Source: Streptomyces sp. CG 926 (GTDB lineage Bacteria; Actinomycetota; Actinomycetes; Streptomycetales; Streptomycetaceae). Taken from it: 64,000 bases of DNA. The stretch is taken from NCBI RefSeq assembly GCF_003148825.1, contig NZ_QGGZ01000007.1, forward strand, positions 248,001 through 312,000, read 5' to 3'. The notes below the pieces were generated by a model that was not told the DNA's origin, did no database searches, and was given only the letters and a program-made list of their open reading frames with translations. A program made the position numbers and the translations under genes. Positions 28,547 to 37,559 of the stretch are shown piece after piece (the stretch's first letter is position 1; the number at the start of each line of letters is the position of its first letter).

Positions 28547-29197
28547 TCAGTGTCCCGGGGACGGGGGCTCGGAGGTCGCGTGGATGTGCTCGCCCACCGC
28601 GACGACCAGGATCCGGGTGTCCTCGGTGACCGCCCGCCAGCGGTGGCGCACACCGCCGGACAGGAACAGCGCGTCCCCGCTCTCCAGCCGGTACGCCCGC
28701 CCTTCCGCTTCGACCTGGCAGGCACCCTCGACCACGTACATCAGTTCGTCGTTGCGGTGCTGGTACTCACGTCCGGCGTCCTGGTCCCCGGTGAACTCCA
28801 TCGCGTGCAGCTGATGGTGCCCGCGCACCAGCGGCCGTACGCCCGGGAACGGGGTGAGCCCGGAGGCGTCACCGGCCCGTACGAGGTCCACCGTGCGCGC
28901 GGTGTCGGAGGCGGCCAGCAGCTCGACGGCCGTGGTCTCCAGCGCGTCCGCGACCCGCTCCAGGGAGCGCATGCTGGGCCGGGCCCGCTCGTTCTCTATC
29001 TGACTCAGGAAGGGCACCGACAGGCCGCTGCGCGCCGATACGGCGGCCAGCGTGAGATGGAGCGCGCGGCGCCGCTTGCGTACGGCCACGCCCACCCGGA
29101 GCGGCTCCTTGCCGTCCTTGTCCTTGCTCTTGTCGTCCCTGTCGTTCAGCTTGCCGTCCATGCCATCGGTGCCGTCGATGCCGTCCCTGTCGTTCAT
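28547..29197 (-). CDS. XRE-cupin transcriptional regulator
   Basis: 216 aa from the ATG at 29197 (GGGGAGGG upstream). Residues about 1-33 are an odd Asp/Lys/Gly tract (DGIDGTDGMDGKLNDRDDK) encoded by imperfect 9- to 15-bp repeats. An XRE helix-turn-helix follows (VRKRRRALHLTLAAVSARSG, LSVPFLSQIENERARPSM), then a C-terminal cupin barrel (HRNDELMYVVEGACQVEAEG, GDALFLSGGVRHRWRAV). Such two-domain regulators (PuuR, SutR types) sense small molecules in the cupin. It lies 5 bp before the BtuF-like gene and is divergent from the exonuclease gene. Target unknown. Confidence 0.87.
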   Translation of the reverse strand: MNDRDGIDGTDGMDGKLNDRDDKSKDKDGKEPLRVGVAVRKRRRALHLTLAAVSARSGLSVPFLSQIENERARPSMRSLERVADALETTAVELLAASDTARTVDLVRAGDASGLTPFPGVRPLVRGHHQLHAMEFTGDQDAGREYQHRNDELMYVVEGACQVEAEGRAYRLESGDALFLSGGVRHRWRAVTEDTRILVVAVGEHIHATSEPPSPGH

Positions 29198-29377
29198 GTC
29201 GGGGCTGCCCTCCCCATGTCTGTCGCACATCGGTGTGCTGTAAGCACCTTACGCAGCAACCGCCTCCGGTTTCGCGTGCACGGCTGTTCCCGTACCCACG
29301 CGATCACTGTCCGTCGCGGTGCGGGACGTCCGGGCGGCCGGGGCGTCCACGGCGTGCGTTGCGGCATCATCGACTGC

Positions 29378-30301
29378 GTGACGACACGACGCCTGATGCT
29401 TCTGGACACCGCCTCCCTCTACTACCGCGCCTATTTCGGTGTGCCGGACTCGGTGAAGGCCCCCGACGGCACCCCGGTCAACGCCGTGCGCGGACTGCTC
29501 GACTTCATCGGCCGGCTGGTCCAGGACCACCGGCCGGACGATCTGGTGGCGTGCATGGACGCCGACTGGCGGCCGCACTGGCGGGTGGAGCTGATCCCCT
29601 CCTACAAGGCGCACCGGGTGGCCGAGGAGACCGCGACCGGTCCCGATGTGGAGGAGACCCCGGACACGCTCGCCCCGCAGGTGCCGATCATCGAGGCGGC
29701 ACTGGACGCCTTCGGCATCGCCCGGGTCGGGGTCGCCGGGTACGAGGCGGACGACGTGATCGGCACGCTCACGGCCCGCGCGAGCGGGCCGGTGGACATC
29801 GTCACCGGCGACCGGGACCTGTACCAGCTGGTGGACGACGCCCGGCAGCGGCGGGTGCTGTACCCGCTCAAGGGCGTGGGCACCCTGCAGGTGACCGACG
29901 AGGCGTGGCTGCGCGAGAAGTACGGGGTGGACGGGCCCGGTTACGCGGATCTGGCGCTGCTGCGCGGCGACCCGAGCGACGGCCTGCCGGGCGTCCCCGG
30001 CATCGGCGAGAAGACGGCCGCCAAACTCCTGGACGCCTACGGCACGCTGGCCGGAATCATCGCGGCGATCGACGACCCGAAGTCGAAGTTGACCCCGACG
30101 CAGCGCAAGCGGCTGGACGAGTCCCGGCCCTATCTGGCGGTGGCTCCGAAGGTGGTCCAGGTGGCCTCCGACGTGCCGCTACCGACGTTCGACCCGGCCC
30201 TTCCGGCGGCCCCGGCGCAGCCCGAACTGGTGGATGCGCTAGCCCATCGGTGGGGTCTGGGGGGCGCAGTCGCTCGCCTGAGCAGCGTGCTGCGCCCATG
30301 A
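29378..30301 (+). CDS. 5'-3' exonuclease (DNA polymerase I N-terminal domain-like)
   Basis: 307 aa from a GTG at 29378. FEN/PIN-like nuclease: RLMLLDTASLYYRAYFGVPD, VACMDADWRPHWRVELIPSY, GYEADDVIGTLTARA and TGDRDLYQLVDD supply the acidic metal-binding cluster, and LPGVPGIGEKTAAKLLDAYG is the helix-hairpin-helix. It stands alone without a polymerase domain, as do the extra copies in many actinobacteria; it would remove RNA primers or flaps. It ends only 10 bp before the iron box of the siderophore-interacting protein gene. Confidence 0.92.
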   Translation: MTTRRLMLLDTASLYYRAYFGVPDSVKAPDGTPVNAVRGLLDFIGRLVQDHRPDDLVACMDADWRPHWRVELIPSYKAHRVAEETATGPDVEETPDTLAPQVPIIEAALDAFGIARVGVAGYEADDVIGTLTARASGPVDIVTGDRDLYQLVDDARQRRVLYPLKGVGTLQVTDEAWLREKYGVDGPGYADLALLRGDPSDGLPGVPGIGEKTAAKLLDAYGTLAGIIAAIDDPKSKLTPTQRKRLDESRPYLAVAPKVVQVASDVPLPTFDPALPAAPAQPELVDALAHRWGLGGAVARLSSVLRP

Positions 30302-30310
30302 GGTGATAAC

Positions 30311-30329
30311 TTAGGTAAGGCTAAGTTTC
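30311..30329 (+). promoter_or_regulatory. Iron box (DmdR/IdeR-type operator)
   Basis: TTAGGTAAGGCTAAG matches the actinobacterial DtxR-family consensus beginning TTAGGTTAGGCTAA with one mismatch in the first 14 bases. It lies 21-39 bp upstream of the siderophore-interacting protein start, so iron-bound repressor would block that promoter. Confidence 0.85.
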
Positions 30330-30349
30330 GTGGAGTCAGGGGAGTCACC

Positions 30350-31189
30350 GTGGCAGAAGGACGCGCCCGCACCGTCGGCACCGCCGTCGTCGTACGCACC
30401 GAGCGGCTGTCGCCGCACATGGTGCGACTCGTGCTGGGCGGTGAGGGCCTCCGGGAGTTCGGCGTGGGCGAGTACACCGACCATTACGTGAAGCTGCTTT
30501 TCGCCCCGGTCGGCGTGAACTACCCCGCGCCGTGGGACCTGGACCGGATCCGCGCGGACTTCCCCCGGGCGCAGTGGCCGCGCCAGCGCGCGTACACGGT
30601 ACGCGGCTGGGACCCGGCGCACCTGGAGCTGACCCTCGACTTCGTGGTCCACGGCGACGAGGGCCTGGCCGGCCCCTGGGCGGCGCGGGTGCAGCCGGGC
30701 GAGCTCGTACGCTTCCTCGGCCCGGGCGGCGCCTACGCCCCGGACCCGGTGGCCGGCTGGCACCTGCTGGTCGGCGACGAGAGCGCCCTGCCCGCGATCG
30801 CCGCCGCGATGGAGCGGATGCCGACGGGCGCACGGGTCCACGCCCTCGTGGAGATCGACGGCCCGGCCGACGAGCTGAAGGTCGCCACCCCGGACGGCGT
30901 CGTCCCGATCTGGCTGCACCGCGGCGACCGCCCGGTCGGCGAGGCCCTGGTGGAGGCCGTCACCTCGATGGAGTTCCCCTCGGGGGACGTCCACGCCTTC
31001 GTCCACGGCGAGGCCGGCTTCGTCAAGGAGCTGCGCCGCCACCTGCGCATGGAGCGCGGTGTCCCGCGCGAGCGCCTGTCGATCTCGGGCTACTGGCGCC
31101 TGGGCGAGACGGACGAGGGCTGGCGCGCGATCAAGCGCGACTGGAACGCCTCGGTGGAAGCCGAACAGGAACACCGCGCGGCCGCCTAA
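30350..31189 (+). CDS. Siderophore-interacting protein (FAD ferric-siderophore reductase)
   Basis: 279 aa from a GTG at 30350 with GGAG 6 nt upstream. SIP family: FAD-binding RAYTVRGWDPAHLELTLDFV followed by VHGDEGLAGPWAARVQPGEL, then the C-terminal domain with GWHLLVGDESALPAIAAAME and ERLSISGYWRLGETDEGW, the family's conserved tail. It reduces ferric siderophores in the cytoplasm to free iron. The iron box just upstream shows iron control. Terminated by repeat copy E. Confidence 0.95.
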   Translation: MAEGRARTVGTAVVVRTERLSPHMVRLVLGGEGLREFGVGEYTDHYVKLLFAPVGVNYPAPWDLDRIRADFPRAQWPRQRAYTVRGWDPAHLELTLDFVVHGDEGLAGPWAARVQPGELVRFLGPGGAYAPDPVAGWHLLVGDESALPAIAAAMERMPTGARVHALVEIDGPADELKVATPDGVVPIWLHRGDRPVGEALVEAVTSMEFPSGDVHAFVHGEAGFVKELRRHLRMERGVPRERLSISGYWRLGETDEGWRAIKRDWNASVEAEQEHRAAA

Positions 31190-31238
31190 AGGTTTCAGCC
31201 CGGGCGGCGCCACTTCGAGCCGCACCGGCACCTCTCCG

Positions 31239-31284
31239 GCCCCGCCGGCGTTCGAGGCGCGGCGCCCGGGGGCAGCGCCCCCGG
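31239..31284 (+). repeat. Dispersed repeat copy E, also a terminator
   Basis: GCCGGCGTTCGAGGCGCGGC core (several bases diverged) followed by a perfect 8-bp hairpin CCGGGGGC-AGC-GCCCCCGG (31266-31284), about 50 bp after the siderophore-interacting protein stop. Confidence 0.75.
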
Positions 31285-31354
31285 CACGGCGCCGCACCCG
31301 CCCACCGCCGGACGGCAACGGGCGGCCGGCGGCCCCCGGCGGGACAATGACTCC

Positions 31355-32914
31355 ATGCGTACGCTCCCCGCCCTGGGGGCAGCCGGGGCCGCGGTGCTCC
31401 TCGCCGCGGCGGTGGCGATGCCGGAGACGGCCGCGCCCACCCCACCGCCCGCCCCGAAGCCTCAGATCTCGGACGCCGCCGTCGACAGGGCCGTGGCCCG
31501 CCTCGACAGCACCGTCGAGGACATGATGCGCCGCACCGGTGTCCCCGGCGTCTCCGTGGCCGTCGTCCACAACGACAAGGTCGTCCACATCAAGGGCTAC
31601 GGGCTCCGCAGGACCGGTGAGAGCGCCAAGGTCGGCCCGGACACCGTCTTCCAGCTCGCCTCGGTGTCCAAGCCCGTCTCCTCCACGATCGTGGCCGGTG
31701 CGCTGACCGACCCCCAGGAGTGGGACAACCGCACCACGCTGCCCGGGTTCTCCCTGAAGGACCCCTGGGTGAGCGACCACGTCACCGCCGCCGACCTGTT
31801 CTCCCACCGCAGCGGCCTGCCCGACCACGCCGGCGACCTCCTCGAAGACCTCGGCTACGACCAGGCGTACATCCTCGACCACCTGCGCCTGGAGCCCCTC
31901 GCCCCGTTCCGGGCGAGCTACGCCTACACCAACTTCGGGCTCACCGCGGCCGCCGAGGCCGTCGCCCGCGCCAAGGGCACCAGCTGGCAGAAGCTCAGCG
32001 CCGACACGCTCTTCAAGCCCGCCGGCATGACCCGTACGAGCACCGAGTTCTCCGACTTCATCAACGCCCCCGACCACGCCTCCACCCACGTCAAGACGGT
32101 CGACCCCAGCACTGGCGCCGTCACCTGGAGCCCCCGCTTCGTCCGCGACCCCGACGCCCAGTCCCCGGCCGGTGGTATCAGCTCCACCGCCACCGACATG
32201 GCCCGCTGGCTGCGGCTGCAACTGGCCGGCGGCACCCTCGACGGGAAGCGGATCATCCCCGCCGACACCCTCGCCCGGACCCACCTGCCCGAGATCGTGT
32301 CCCAGCCGACCAACGCCATCGGCACCACCAGCTTCTACGGTCTCGGCTGGAACGTCGGCTACGACCAGGCCGGCCGCCTGCGCCTGAGCCACTCCGGCGG
32401 CTTCGAACTCGGCGCCAACACCAACGTCACCATGCTGCCGCTGGAGAAGCTCGGCATCGTCGTCCTGACCAACGGCGCCCCGGTCGGCCTGCCCGACGCC
32501 GTGGCCCTGGACTTCTTCGACTACGCCGAGCACGGCAAGGTCTCCACCGACTGGCTCCCGCTGGCCGCCTCCGCCTACGCCGCGGCCCTCGCCGCCCCGG
32601 GCGCGTCGACCACCGACTACGCCCACCCGCCCAAGGGTGCGCAGCCGGCCCAGGACAGCGCCGCGTACACCGGAACCTACGACAACCCCTACTACGGCAA
32701 GGCCACCGTGACCGCCGACGACAAGGGCGCACTCACCCTGGCCCTCGGCCCCAAGCCCCTACGCTTCCCGCTGACCCACTACGACGGGGACACCTTCAGC
32801 TTCGTGACCCAGGGCGAGAACGCGATCGGCCGCACCGGAGTGTTCTTCACCGACGGGAGCCTGCGCGTGGAGTACCTCGACGCCGAACACCTGGGCACCT
32901 TCACCCAGCAGTAG
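31355..32914 (+). CDS. Secreted serine hydrolase of the class C beta-lactamase fold
   Basis: 519 aa from the ATG at 31355. Signal peptide about residues 1-26 (ALGAAGAAVLLAAAVAMPET). The penicillin-binding-like catalytic domain has the SxxK motif S103-VS-K106 in FQLASVSKPVSSTI, Tyr191 in YAYTNFGL (YxN motif) and RLSHSGGFELGA near the third motif. A C-terminal domain (about 430-519, YTGTYDNPYYGKATVTADDK) is the lipocalin-like domain seen in many such esterases/peptidases. Probable D-amino-peptidase, esterase or beta-lactamase-like enzyme outside the cell; substrate unknown. Confidence 0.88.
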   Translation: MRTLPALGAAGAAVLLAAAVAMPETAAPTPPPAPKPQISDAAVDRAVARLDSTVEDMMRRTGVPGVSVAVVHNDKVVHIKGYGLRRTGESAKVGPDTVFQLASVSKPVSSTIVAGALTDPQEWDNRTTLPGFSLKDPWVSDHVTAADLFSHRSGLPDHAGDLLEDLGYDQAYILDHLRLEPLAPFRASYAYTNFGLTAAAEAVARAKGTSWQKLSADTLFKPAGMTRTSTEFSDFINAPDHASTHVKTVDPSTGAVTWSPRFVRDPDAQSPAGGISSTATDMARWLRLQLAGGTLDGKRIIPADTLARTHLPEIVSQPTNAIGTTSFYGLGWNVGYDQAGRLRLSHSGGFELGANTNVTMLPLEKLGIVVLTNGAPVGLPDAVALDFFDYAEHGKVSTDWLPLAASAYAAALAAPGASTTDYAHPPKGAQPAQDSAAYTGTYDNPYYGKATVTADDKGALTLALGPKPLRFPLTHYDGDTFSFVTQGENAIGRTGVFFTDGSLRVEYLDAEHLGTFTQQ

Positions 32915-32933
32915 CCGCATAGCCTGTTCCCCG

Positions 32934-33908
32934 ATGAGACGCCGAGCCCAGCCACCGACCTCGCCCCTCCCCCAGCGCGCCGGCATCGACCCGGTCCGAC
33001 TGCGGCTGCCGCCCGACCCCGAGGGGACATGGCCGGATCTCGGCGACTACCTCGCGGCACGCTACGCCGGCACCCGCGGCGCCGATTCCATGGCCGCTCT
33101 GCTGGCCGCGGGCCGGGTGCTGGGCTCCGGCGGGCAGGTCCTGCGCGCGGAGGACCCGTACGAGCCGGGCGCCTACCTGTGGTTCCACCGGGACATGGAG
33201 CCGGAGCCGCGGGTGCCGTTCCCGATCTCCGTCGTCCACCGGGACGCTCACCTGCTGGTGGTGGACAAGCCGCACTTCCTGGCCACCACCCCGCGCGGCT
33301 CCCACATCACCGAGACCGCCCTGGCCCGGCTCCGCACGGAGCTGGACCTGCCCGACCTCAGCCCCGCGCACCGGCTGGACCGGCTGACGGCGGGGCTGGT
33401 GATGTTCAGCGTCCGGCCCGAGGACCGCGGCGCCTATCAGCTGCTCTTCCAGCGGCGCGAGGTGCACAAGGAGTACGAGGCCCTCGCGCCCCACGACGCG
33501 GAGCTCGCCCGCACCCTGCCGCGTACGGTCCGCAGCCGGATCGAGAAGGCCCGCGGGGTCATCGCGGCGGTCGAGGTGCCGGGCGGCGAACCCAATGCCG
33601 AGAGCCTCGTCGAGCTCGTCGACTCCCGGGGCGGGCTGGGCCGCTACCGGCTGACCCCGCACACCGGCCGCACCCACCAGCTGCGGGTCCACATGAACAG
33701 CCTGGGCCTGCCCATCCTCGGCGACCCGGTGTATCCGCAGGTCACCGACCCGGCCCCGGACGACTACCGCAGGCCTCTGCAACTCCTGGCCCGCGTACTC
33801 GCGTTCACCGACCCGGTGACCGCGCGCGTGCACCGCTTCGAGAGCGGCCGCACCCTCCAGGCCTGGGACGACCGCGCGGGCTGGGAGGCGGGATCCGGCG
33901 GCCGGTAG
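32934..33908 (+). CDS. RluA-family RNA pseudouridine synthase
   Basis: 324 aa from the ATG at 32934, starting 19 bp after the hydrolase stop. An N-terminal S4-like segment (about 45-80, AALLAAGRVLGSGGQVL) precedes the RluA catalytic domain with VVHRDAHLLVVDKPHFLATT and the nucleophile Asp149 in SPAHRLDRLTAGLVMF, then GRYRLTPHTGRTHQLRVHMN. It isomerises uridines in rRNA or tRNA; which site cannot be told. It converges with the TetR gene, with only 7 bp between the stops. Confidence 0.92.
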   Translation: MRRRAQPPTSPLPQRAGIDPVRLRLPPDPEGTWPDLGDYLAARYAGTRGADSMAALLAAGRVLGSGGQVLRAEDPYEPGAYLWFHRDMEPEPRVPFPISVVHRDAHLLVVDKPHFLATTPRGSHITETALARLRTELDLPDLSPAHRLDRLTAGLVMFSVRPEDRGAYQLLFQRREVHKEYEALAPHDAELARTLPRTVRSRIEKARGVIAAVEVPGGEPNAESLVELVDSRGGLGRYRLTPHTGRTHQLRVHMNSLGLPILGDPVYPQVTDPAPDDYRRPLQLLARVLAFTDPVTARVHRFESGRTLQAWDDRAGWEAGSGGR

Positions 33909-33915
33909 CGCCCGG

Positions 33916-34581
33916 TCAGGTGGTGTCGCCGGGCAGGTCCACGCCCGCGATGCGCAGGGCCGCGTCCGCCGTGGCCTCCGCGAAGACCGTCGCCGGTCGA
34001 TCCGGATCCGTGCGGTGGATCAGCATGACGCCCTCGATGAGCCCGAAGACGAGGTCGCCCCGGAGCGTCAGACCCGCCCTGTCCTCGGCCAGTTCGGCGC
34101 CGACACGGGTCCCGGCGAGCAACACCCGGTAGGCGTGCTTGAGTTCCCCGCGCATCCGGCGGAACCGCGCGAGGCGCGAGCCGCCCAGCTCGGGCAGCAG
34201 GTAGAGCGCCCCCAGGTTGTACGGCCCGCCGCACAGCAGCAGGACGTCGGAGCGGCACAGCTCCCACAGCCGCCGCCCCGCGCAGCGCCGGTCGTCCGCG
34301 AGCAGCTGCCTGGCCAGCACCAGCGAGGGTGCGACCGTGGACTCCAGCAGTTCGGCGAGGAGTTCCTCCTTGCCGTCGAAGTAGTGGTACATCGTGGCCT
34401 GGCGCATCCCGGCCCGTTCGGCGACGGCCCGCGTGGTGGTCGCCGCGTATCCCTGGTCGGCGAACAACTCGGCCGCCGCGCAGAGGAGTTCCTCGCGCGG
34501 CGGCCGGCCGCTCTCCGGTCGCAGCCGGTCGGCGCGTGGCCGACCGACCCGTCTCGGACCATCGTCCGCTTCCCCGCTCAT
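33916..34581 (-). CDS. TetR-family transcriptional regulator
   Basis: 221 aa from the ATG at 34581. After an Arg-rich start comes the HTH: LLCAAAELFADQGYAATTTR, then AVAERAGMRQATMYHYFDGK and EELLAELLES. The C-terminal helical ligand domain (about 85-215) carries two close cysteines in LWELCRSDVLLLCGGPYNLG. An inverted repeat at 34608-34636 directly upstream suggests autoregulation. No divergent transporter or enzyme is adjacent (helY converges from the other side in the same direction), so the regulon is unknown. Confidence 0.9.
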   Translation of the reverse strand: MSGEADDGPRRVGRPRADRLRPESGRPPREELLCAAAELFADQGYAATTTRAVAERAGMRQATMYHYFDGKEELLAELLESTVAPSLVLARQLLADDRRCAGRRLWELCRSDVLLLCGGPYNLGALYLLPELGGSRLARFRRMRGELKHAYRVLLAGTRVGAELAEDRAGLTLRGDLVFGLIEGVMLIHRTDPDRPATVFAEATADAALRIAGVDLPGDTT

Positions 34582-34607
34582 GGCATCGATCGTCGCACAG
34601 AGCACGC

Positions 34608-34636
34608 CGATTCGATCATGGCAAGAGATCAGATCG
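34608..34636 (-). promoter_or_regulatory. Inverted repeat upstream of the TetR gene
   Basis: CGATTCGATC (34608-34617) and GATCAGATCG (34627-34636) are inverted copies with two mismatched positions and a 9-bp centre, about 27 bp before the ATG. Size and place fit a TetR operator. Confidence 0.5.
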
Positions 34637-34672
34637 GGTCATCCCCACTCTCGGAGGAAGCCCCAAATCCGC

Positions 34673-37513
34673 CTAGCCGACCGAGCTGTAGGCCACTACA
34701 CCCCGAAGCAGCGCGTCCACGGCCTTGCGGGCATTGCGCGCCACCGTGCTCCCGCTGTCGCCGGAGGCCGACGGAGCCGCCGCCGCGACCTGCCCGAGCA
34801 CGTCGATGACCTGCTTGCACCAGCGCACGAAGTCACCGGCCGGCATCTCCGCCTCGCGCAGCACCTCGTCCAGGCTCTTGTCGGAGGCCCACTGGTACGC
34901 CGCCCACGCGAAGCCGAGGTCCGGCTCGCGCTGGCCCACGCCCTCTGCCTGGTTGATGCGGTGCTCCTCCTCCAGCGCGTCGAGCCGGCCCCAGATCCGG
35001 ACCATCTCGCCGAGCGCCGCCTTGGCCGCGCCGCCCGGCACCTTCGGCGCCACCGCGTCGTCGGACTGCCGCGCCTCGAACACCAACGCCGAGACGCAAG
35101 CCGCCAGTTCGGCCGGGCTCAGGCCCTCCCACACCTTGGCACGCAGGCATTCGGAAGCCAGCAGGTCCAGCTCCCCGTACAGCCGGGCGAGCCGCTTGCC
35201 GTGCACGGTGACCTCGTCCTCGCGCAGGTAGTCCAGCTCGGTCAGCAGTGCGTGGATCCGGTCGAAGGTGCGGGCGATGGTGTTCGTCCGGCCCTCGATC
35301 CGCCGCTCCAGCTGTTGGGTGTCCCACTTGAGCCGGTGGTAGCGCTCCGCCCAGCGGGCGTGGTCCTCGCGCTCGTCGCAGCCGTGGCAGGGATGCGCCC
35401 GCAGCTCGCTCCGCAGCCGGGCGATCTCCCGGTCGTCGGCGGCCGCGGCCCGGCCGCGCGAGTGGCGTTCCGGCGTGATGTGCCCGGCCTTGGTCCGCAG
35501 CTGCGACGCCAGGTCCCGACGGGACTGCGGCGAGCGCGCGTTGAAGGTCTTGGGGATCCGCATCCGGTCGAGCGCCTCCACCGGGACCGGGAAGTCGATC
35601 GCGGCGAGCCGCTTGACCTGCCGTTCGGCGGTGAGCACCAGCGGGCGCGGGCCCTCGGCGTACTCGTGCCCGCGGTGCCCGTTGACCCGCCCGGCCGGCA
35701 CGCCCGGGTCCAGGACCAGCGCGAGCCCGGCGAACTTGCCCGTCGGCACGTGGATGATGTCGCCCGGCTTGAGCTTCTCCAGCGAACTGGCCGCCTGCAC
35801 CCGGCGCTGTGCCGCGCCCTGCTTGGCCAGGTCCGTCTCACGGTCCTTGAGGTCACGGCGCAGCTGCGCGTACTCCTCGAAGTTCCCCAGGTGGCAGGTC
35901 ATGCCCTCCTGGTAGCCCTCCAGGCCCTCCTCGTTGCGCTGCACCTGCCGGGAGATCCCGACGACCGAGCGGTCGGCCTGGAACTGCGCGAAGGAGGTCT
36001 CCAGCAGCTCGCGCGAGCGGTGCCGCCCGAACTGGCTGACCAGGTTCACGGCCATGTTGTAGGACGGCTTGAAGCTGGAACGCAGCGGATACGTACGGGT
36101 ACCGGCGAGACCGGCGAGGCCGGCCGGGTCCATCCCGCGCTGCCAGAGCACCACGGCGTGGCCCTCGACGTCGATACCGCGCCGGCCGGCCCGGCCGGTC
36201 AGCTGCGTGTACTCGCCGGGGGTGATGTCGGCGTGCTGCTCGCCGTTCCACTTGACCAGCTTCTCCAGGATCACCGTGCGCGCGGGCATGTTGATGCCCA
36301 GCGCCAGGGTCTCCGTGGCGAAGACGGCCTTGACCAGGCCGCGGACGAAGAGCTCCTCCACGACCTCCTTGAAGGTGGGCAGCATGCCCGCGTGGTGGGC
36401 GGCGATGCCCCGCTCCAGCCCTTCGAGCCACTCGTAGTAGCCCAGGACGTGCAGGTCCTCGGTGGGGATGGAGGCGGTCCGCGACTCGACGATCTCGCGG
36501 ACCCTCAGCCGCGCGGGTTCGTCGTTGAGCCGCAGGCCCGCGAACAGGCACTGCTGGACCGCGGCCTCGCAGCCGGCCCGGCTGAAGATGAAGTTGATCG
36601 CGGGCAGCAGCCCGTCGTTGTCGAGGCGGGCGATGACCTCGGGGCGCGACGGGGTCCAGATCCGGCCGCGGGAGCGCCGCTCGCGCTCGCGGTCGGCCTC
36701 ACGGACCATCTTGCCGCGCCGCCGGTCCTTCGGACTGTAGGTGCGGCTGTTCTCGTCGCGGGCCATGCGCAGCAGGTCGGGATTGACCTCCCGGCGCGTG
36801 GAGCCGCGGCCGCCGTGGTCGGACTCCTCTTCGAAGAGGTCGTAGATCCGGCGGCCGGCCATGACGTGCTGCCACAGCGGTACGGGCCGCTCCTCGGAGA
36901 CGATCACCTCGGTGTCGCCGCGTACGGTGTCCAGCCAGTCGCCGAACTCCTCGGCGTTGGACACGGTGGCTGACAGGGAGACCAGGGTCACCGACTCGGG
37001 AAGGTGGATGATCACTTCCTCCCAGACGGCTCCGCGGAACCGGTCGGAGAGGTAGTGGACCTCGTCCATCACGACGTAGCCGAGGCCGCGCAGCGACTGG
37101 GAGCCCGCGTACAGCATGTTGCGGAGCACCTCGGTGGTCATCACGACCACCGGCGCCTCGGAGTTGACGCTGTTGTCGCCCGTCAGCAGCCCCACCTTGT
37201 CGGCGCCGTAGCGCTTGACGAGGTCGGCGTACTTCTGGTTCGACAGCGCCTTGATCGGCGTCGTGTAGAAGCACTTGCGGCCCTGCTGGAGGGCCAGGTG
37301 CACGGCGAACTCGCCGACGATGGTCTTGCCCGAGCCGGTCGGGGCGGCGACGAGGACGCCTTTGCCGGCCTCCAGCGCCTTGCATGCCTCGACCTGATAC
37401 GGGTCCAGGTCGAAGTCGTACATCTCGCGGAAGGGGGCCAGGGCAGAGGCCTCTTCGGCGGCGCGGATCCGGGCAGCGGCGTACCGCTCGGCGGGTGAGA
37501 GTTCTTCGGTCAT
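34673..37513 (-). CDS. helY: Ski2/Mtr4-like DEAD/DEAH-box RNA helicase HelY
   Basis: 946 aa from the ATG at 37513 (MTEELSPAERYAAARIRAA). Superfamily 2 helicase: Q-motif region FDLDPYQVEACKALEAGKGV, Walker A AAPTGSGKT, motif Ia TTPIKALSNQKY, DEVH in YVVMDEVHYLSD, SAT in LVSLSATVSN, motif IV/V FATETLALGINMPARTVI and motif VI QLTGRAGRRGID. The C-terminal half is the Ski2-type arch/DSHCT helical region (CRAKVWEGLSPAELAACVSA) with a Cys pair in HPCHGCDERED. HelY in mycobacteria lies beside tatC-tatA-pafCBA, the same order as here. It likely acts in RNA metabolism or DNA repair. Confidence 0.95.
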   Translation of the reverse strand: MTEELSPAERYAAARIRAAEEASALAPFREMYDFDLDPYQVEACKALEAGKGVLVAAPTGSGKTIVGEFAVHLALQQGRKCFYTTPIKALSNQKYADLVKRYGADKVGLLTGDNSVNSEAPVVVMTTEVLRNMLYAGSQSLRGLGYVVMDEVHYLSDRFRGAVWEEVIIHLPESVTLVSLSATVSNAEEFGDWLDTVRGDTEVIVSEERPVPLWQHVMAGRRIYDLFEEESDHGGRGSTRREVNPDLLRMARDENSRTYSPKDRRRGKMVREADRERERRSRGRIWTPSRPEVIARLDNDGLLPAINFIFSRAGCEAAVQQCLFAGLRLNDEPARLRVREIVESRTASIPTEDLHVLGYYEWLEGLERGIAAHHAGMLPTFKEVVEELFVRGLVKAVFATETLALGINMPARTVILEKLVKWNGEQHADITPGEYTQLTGRAGRRGIDVEGHAVVLWQRGMDPAGLAGLAGTRTYPLRSSFKPSYNMAVNLVSQFGRHRSRELLETSFAQFQADRSVVGISRQVQRNEEGLEGYQEGMTCHLGNFEEYAQLRRDLKDRETDLAKQGAAQRRVQAASSLEKLKPGDIIHVPTGKFAGLALVLDPGVPAGRVNGHRGHEYAEGPRPLVLTAERQVKRLAAIDFPVPVEALDRMRIPKTFNARSPQSRRDLASQLRTKAGHITPERHSRGRAAAADDREIARLRSELRAHPCHGCDEREDHARWAERYHRLKWDTQQLERRIEGRTNTIARTFDRIHALLTELDYLREDEVTVHGKRLARLYGELDLLASECLRAKVWEGLSPAELAACVSALVFEARQSDDAVAPKVPGGAAKAALGEMVRIWGRLDALEEEHRINQAEGVGQREPDLGFAWAAYQWASDKSLDEVLREAEMPAGDFVRWCKQVIDVLGQVAAAAPSASGDSGSTVARNARKAVDALLRGVVAYSSVG

Positions 37514-37559
37514 CTTGCTGTCGAGCCTACCCGCCACCCCTGACAACAGTCGCGATCAT

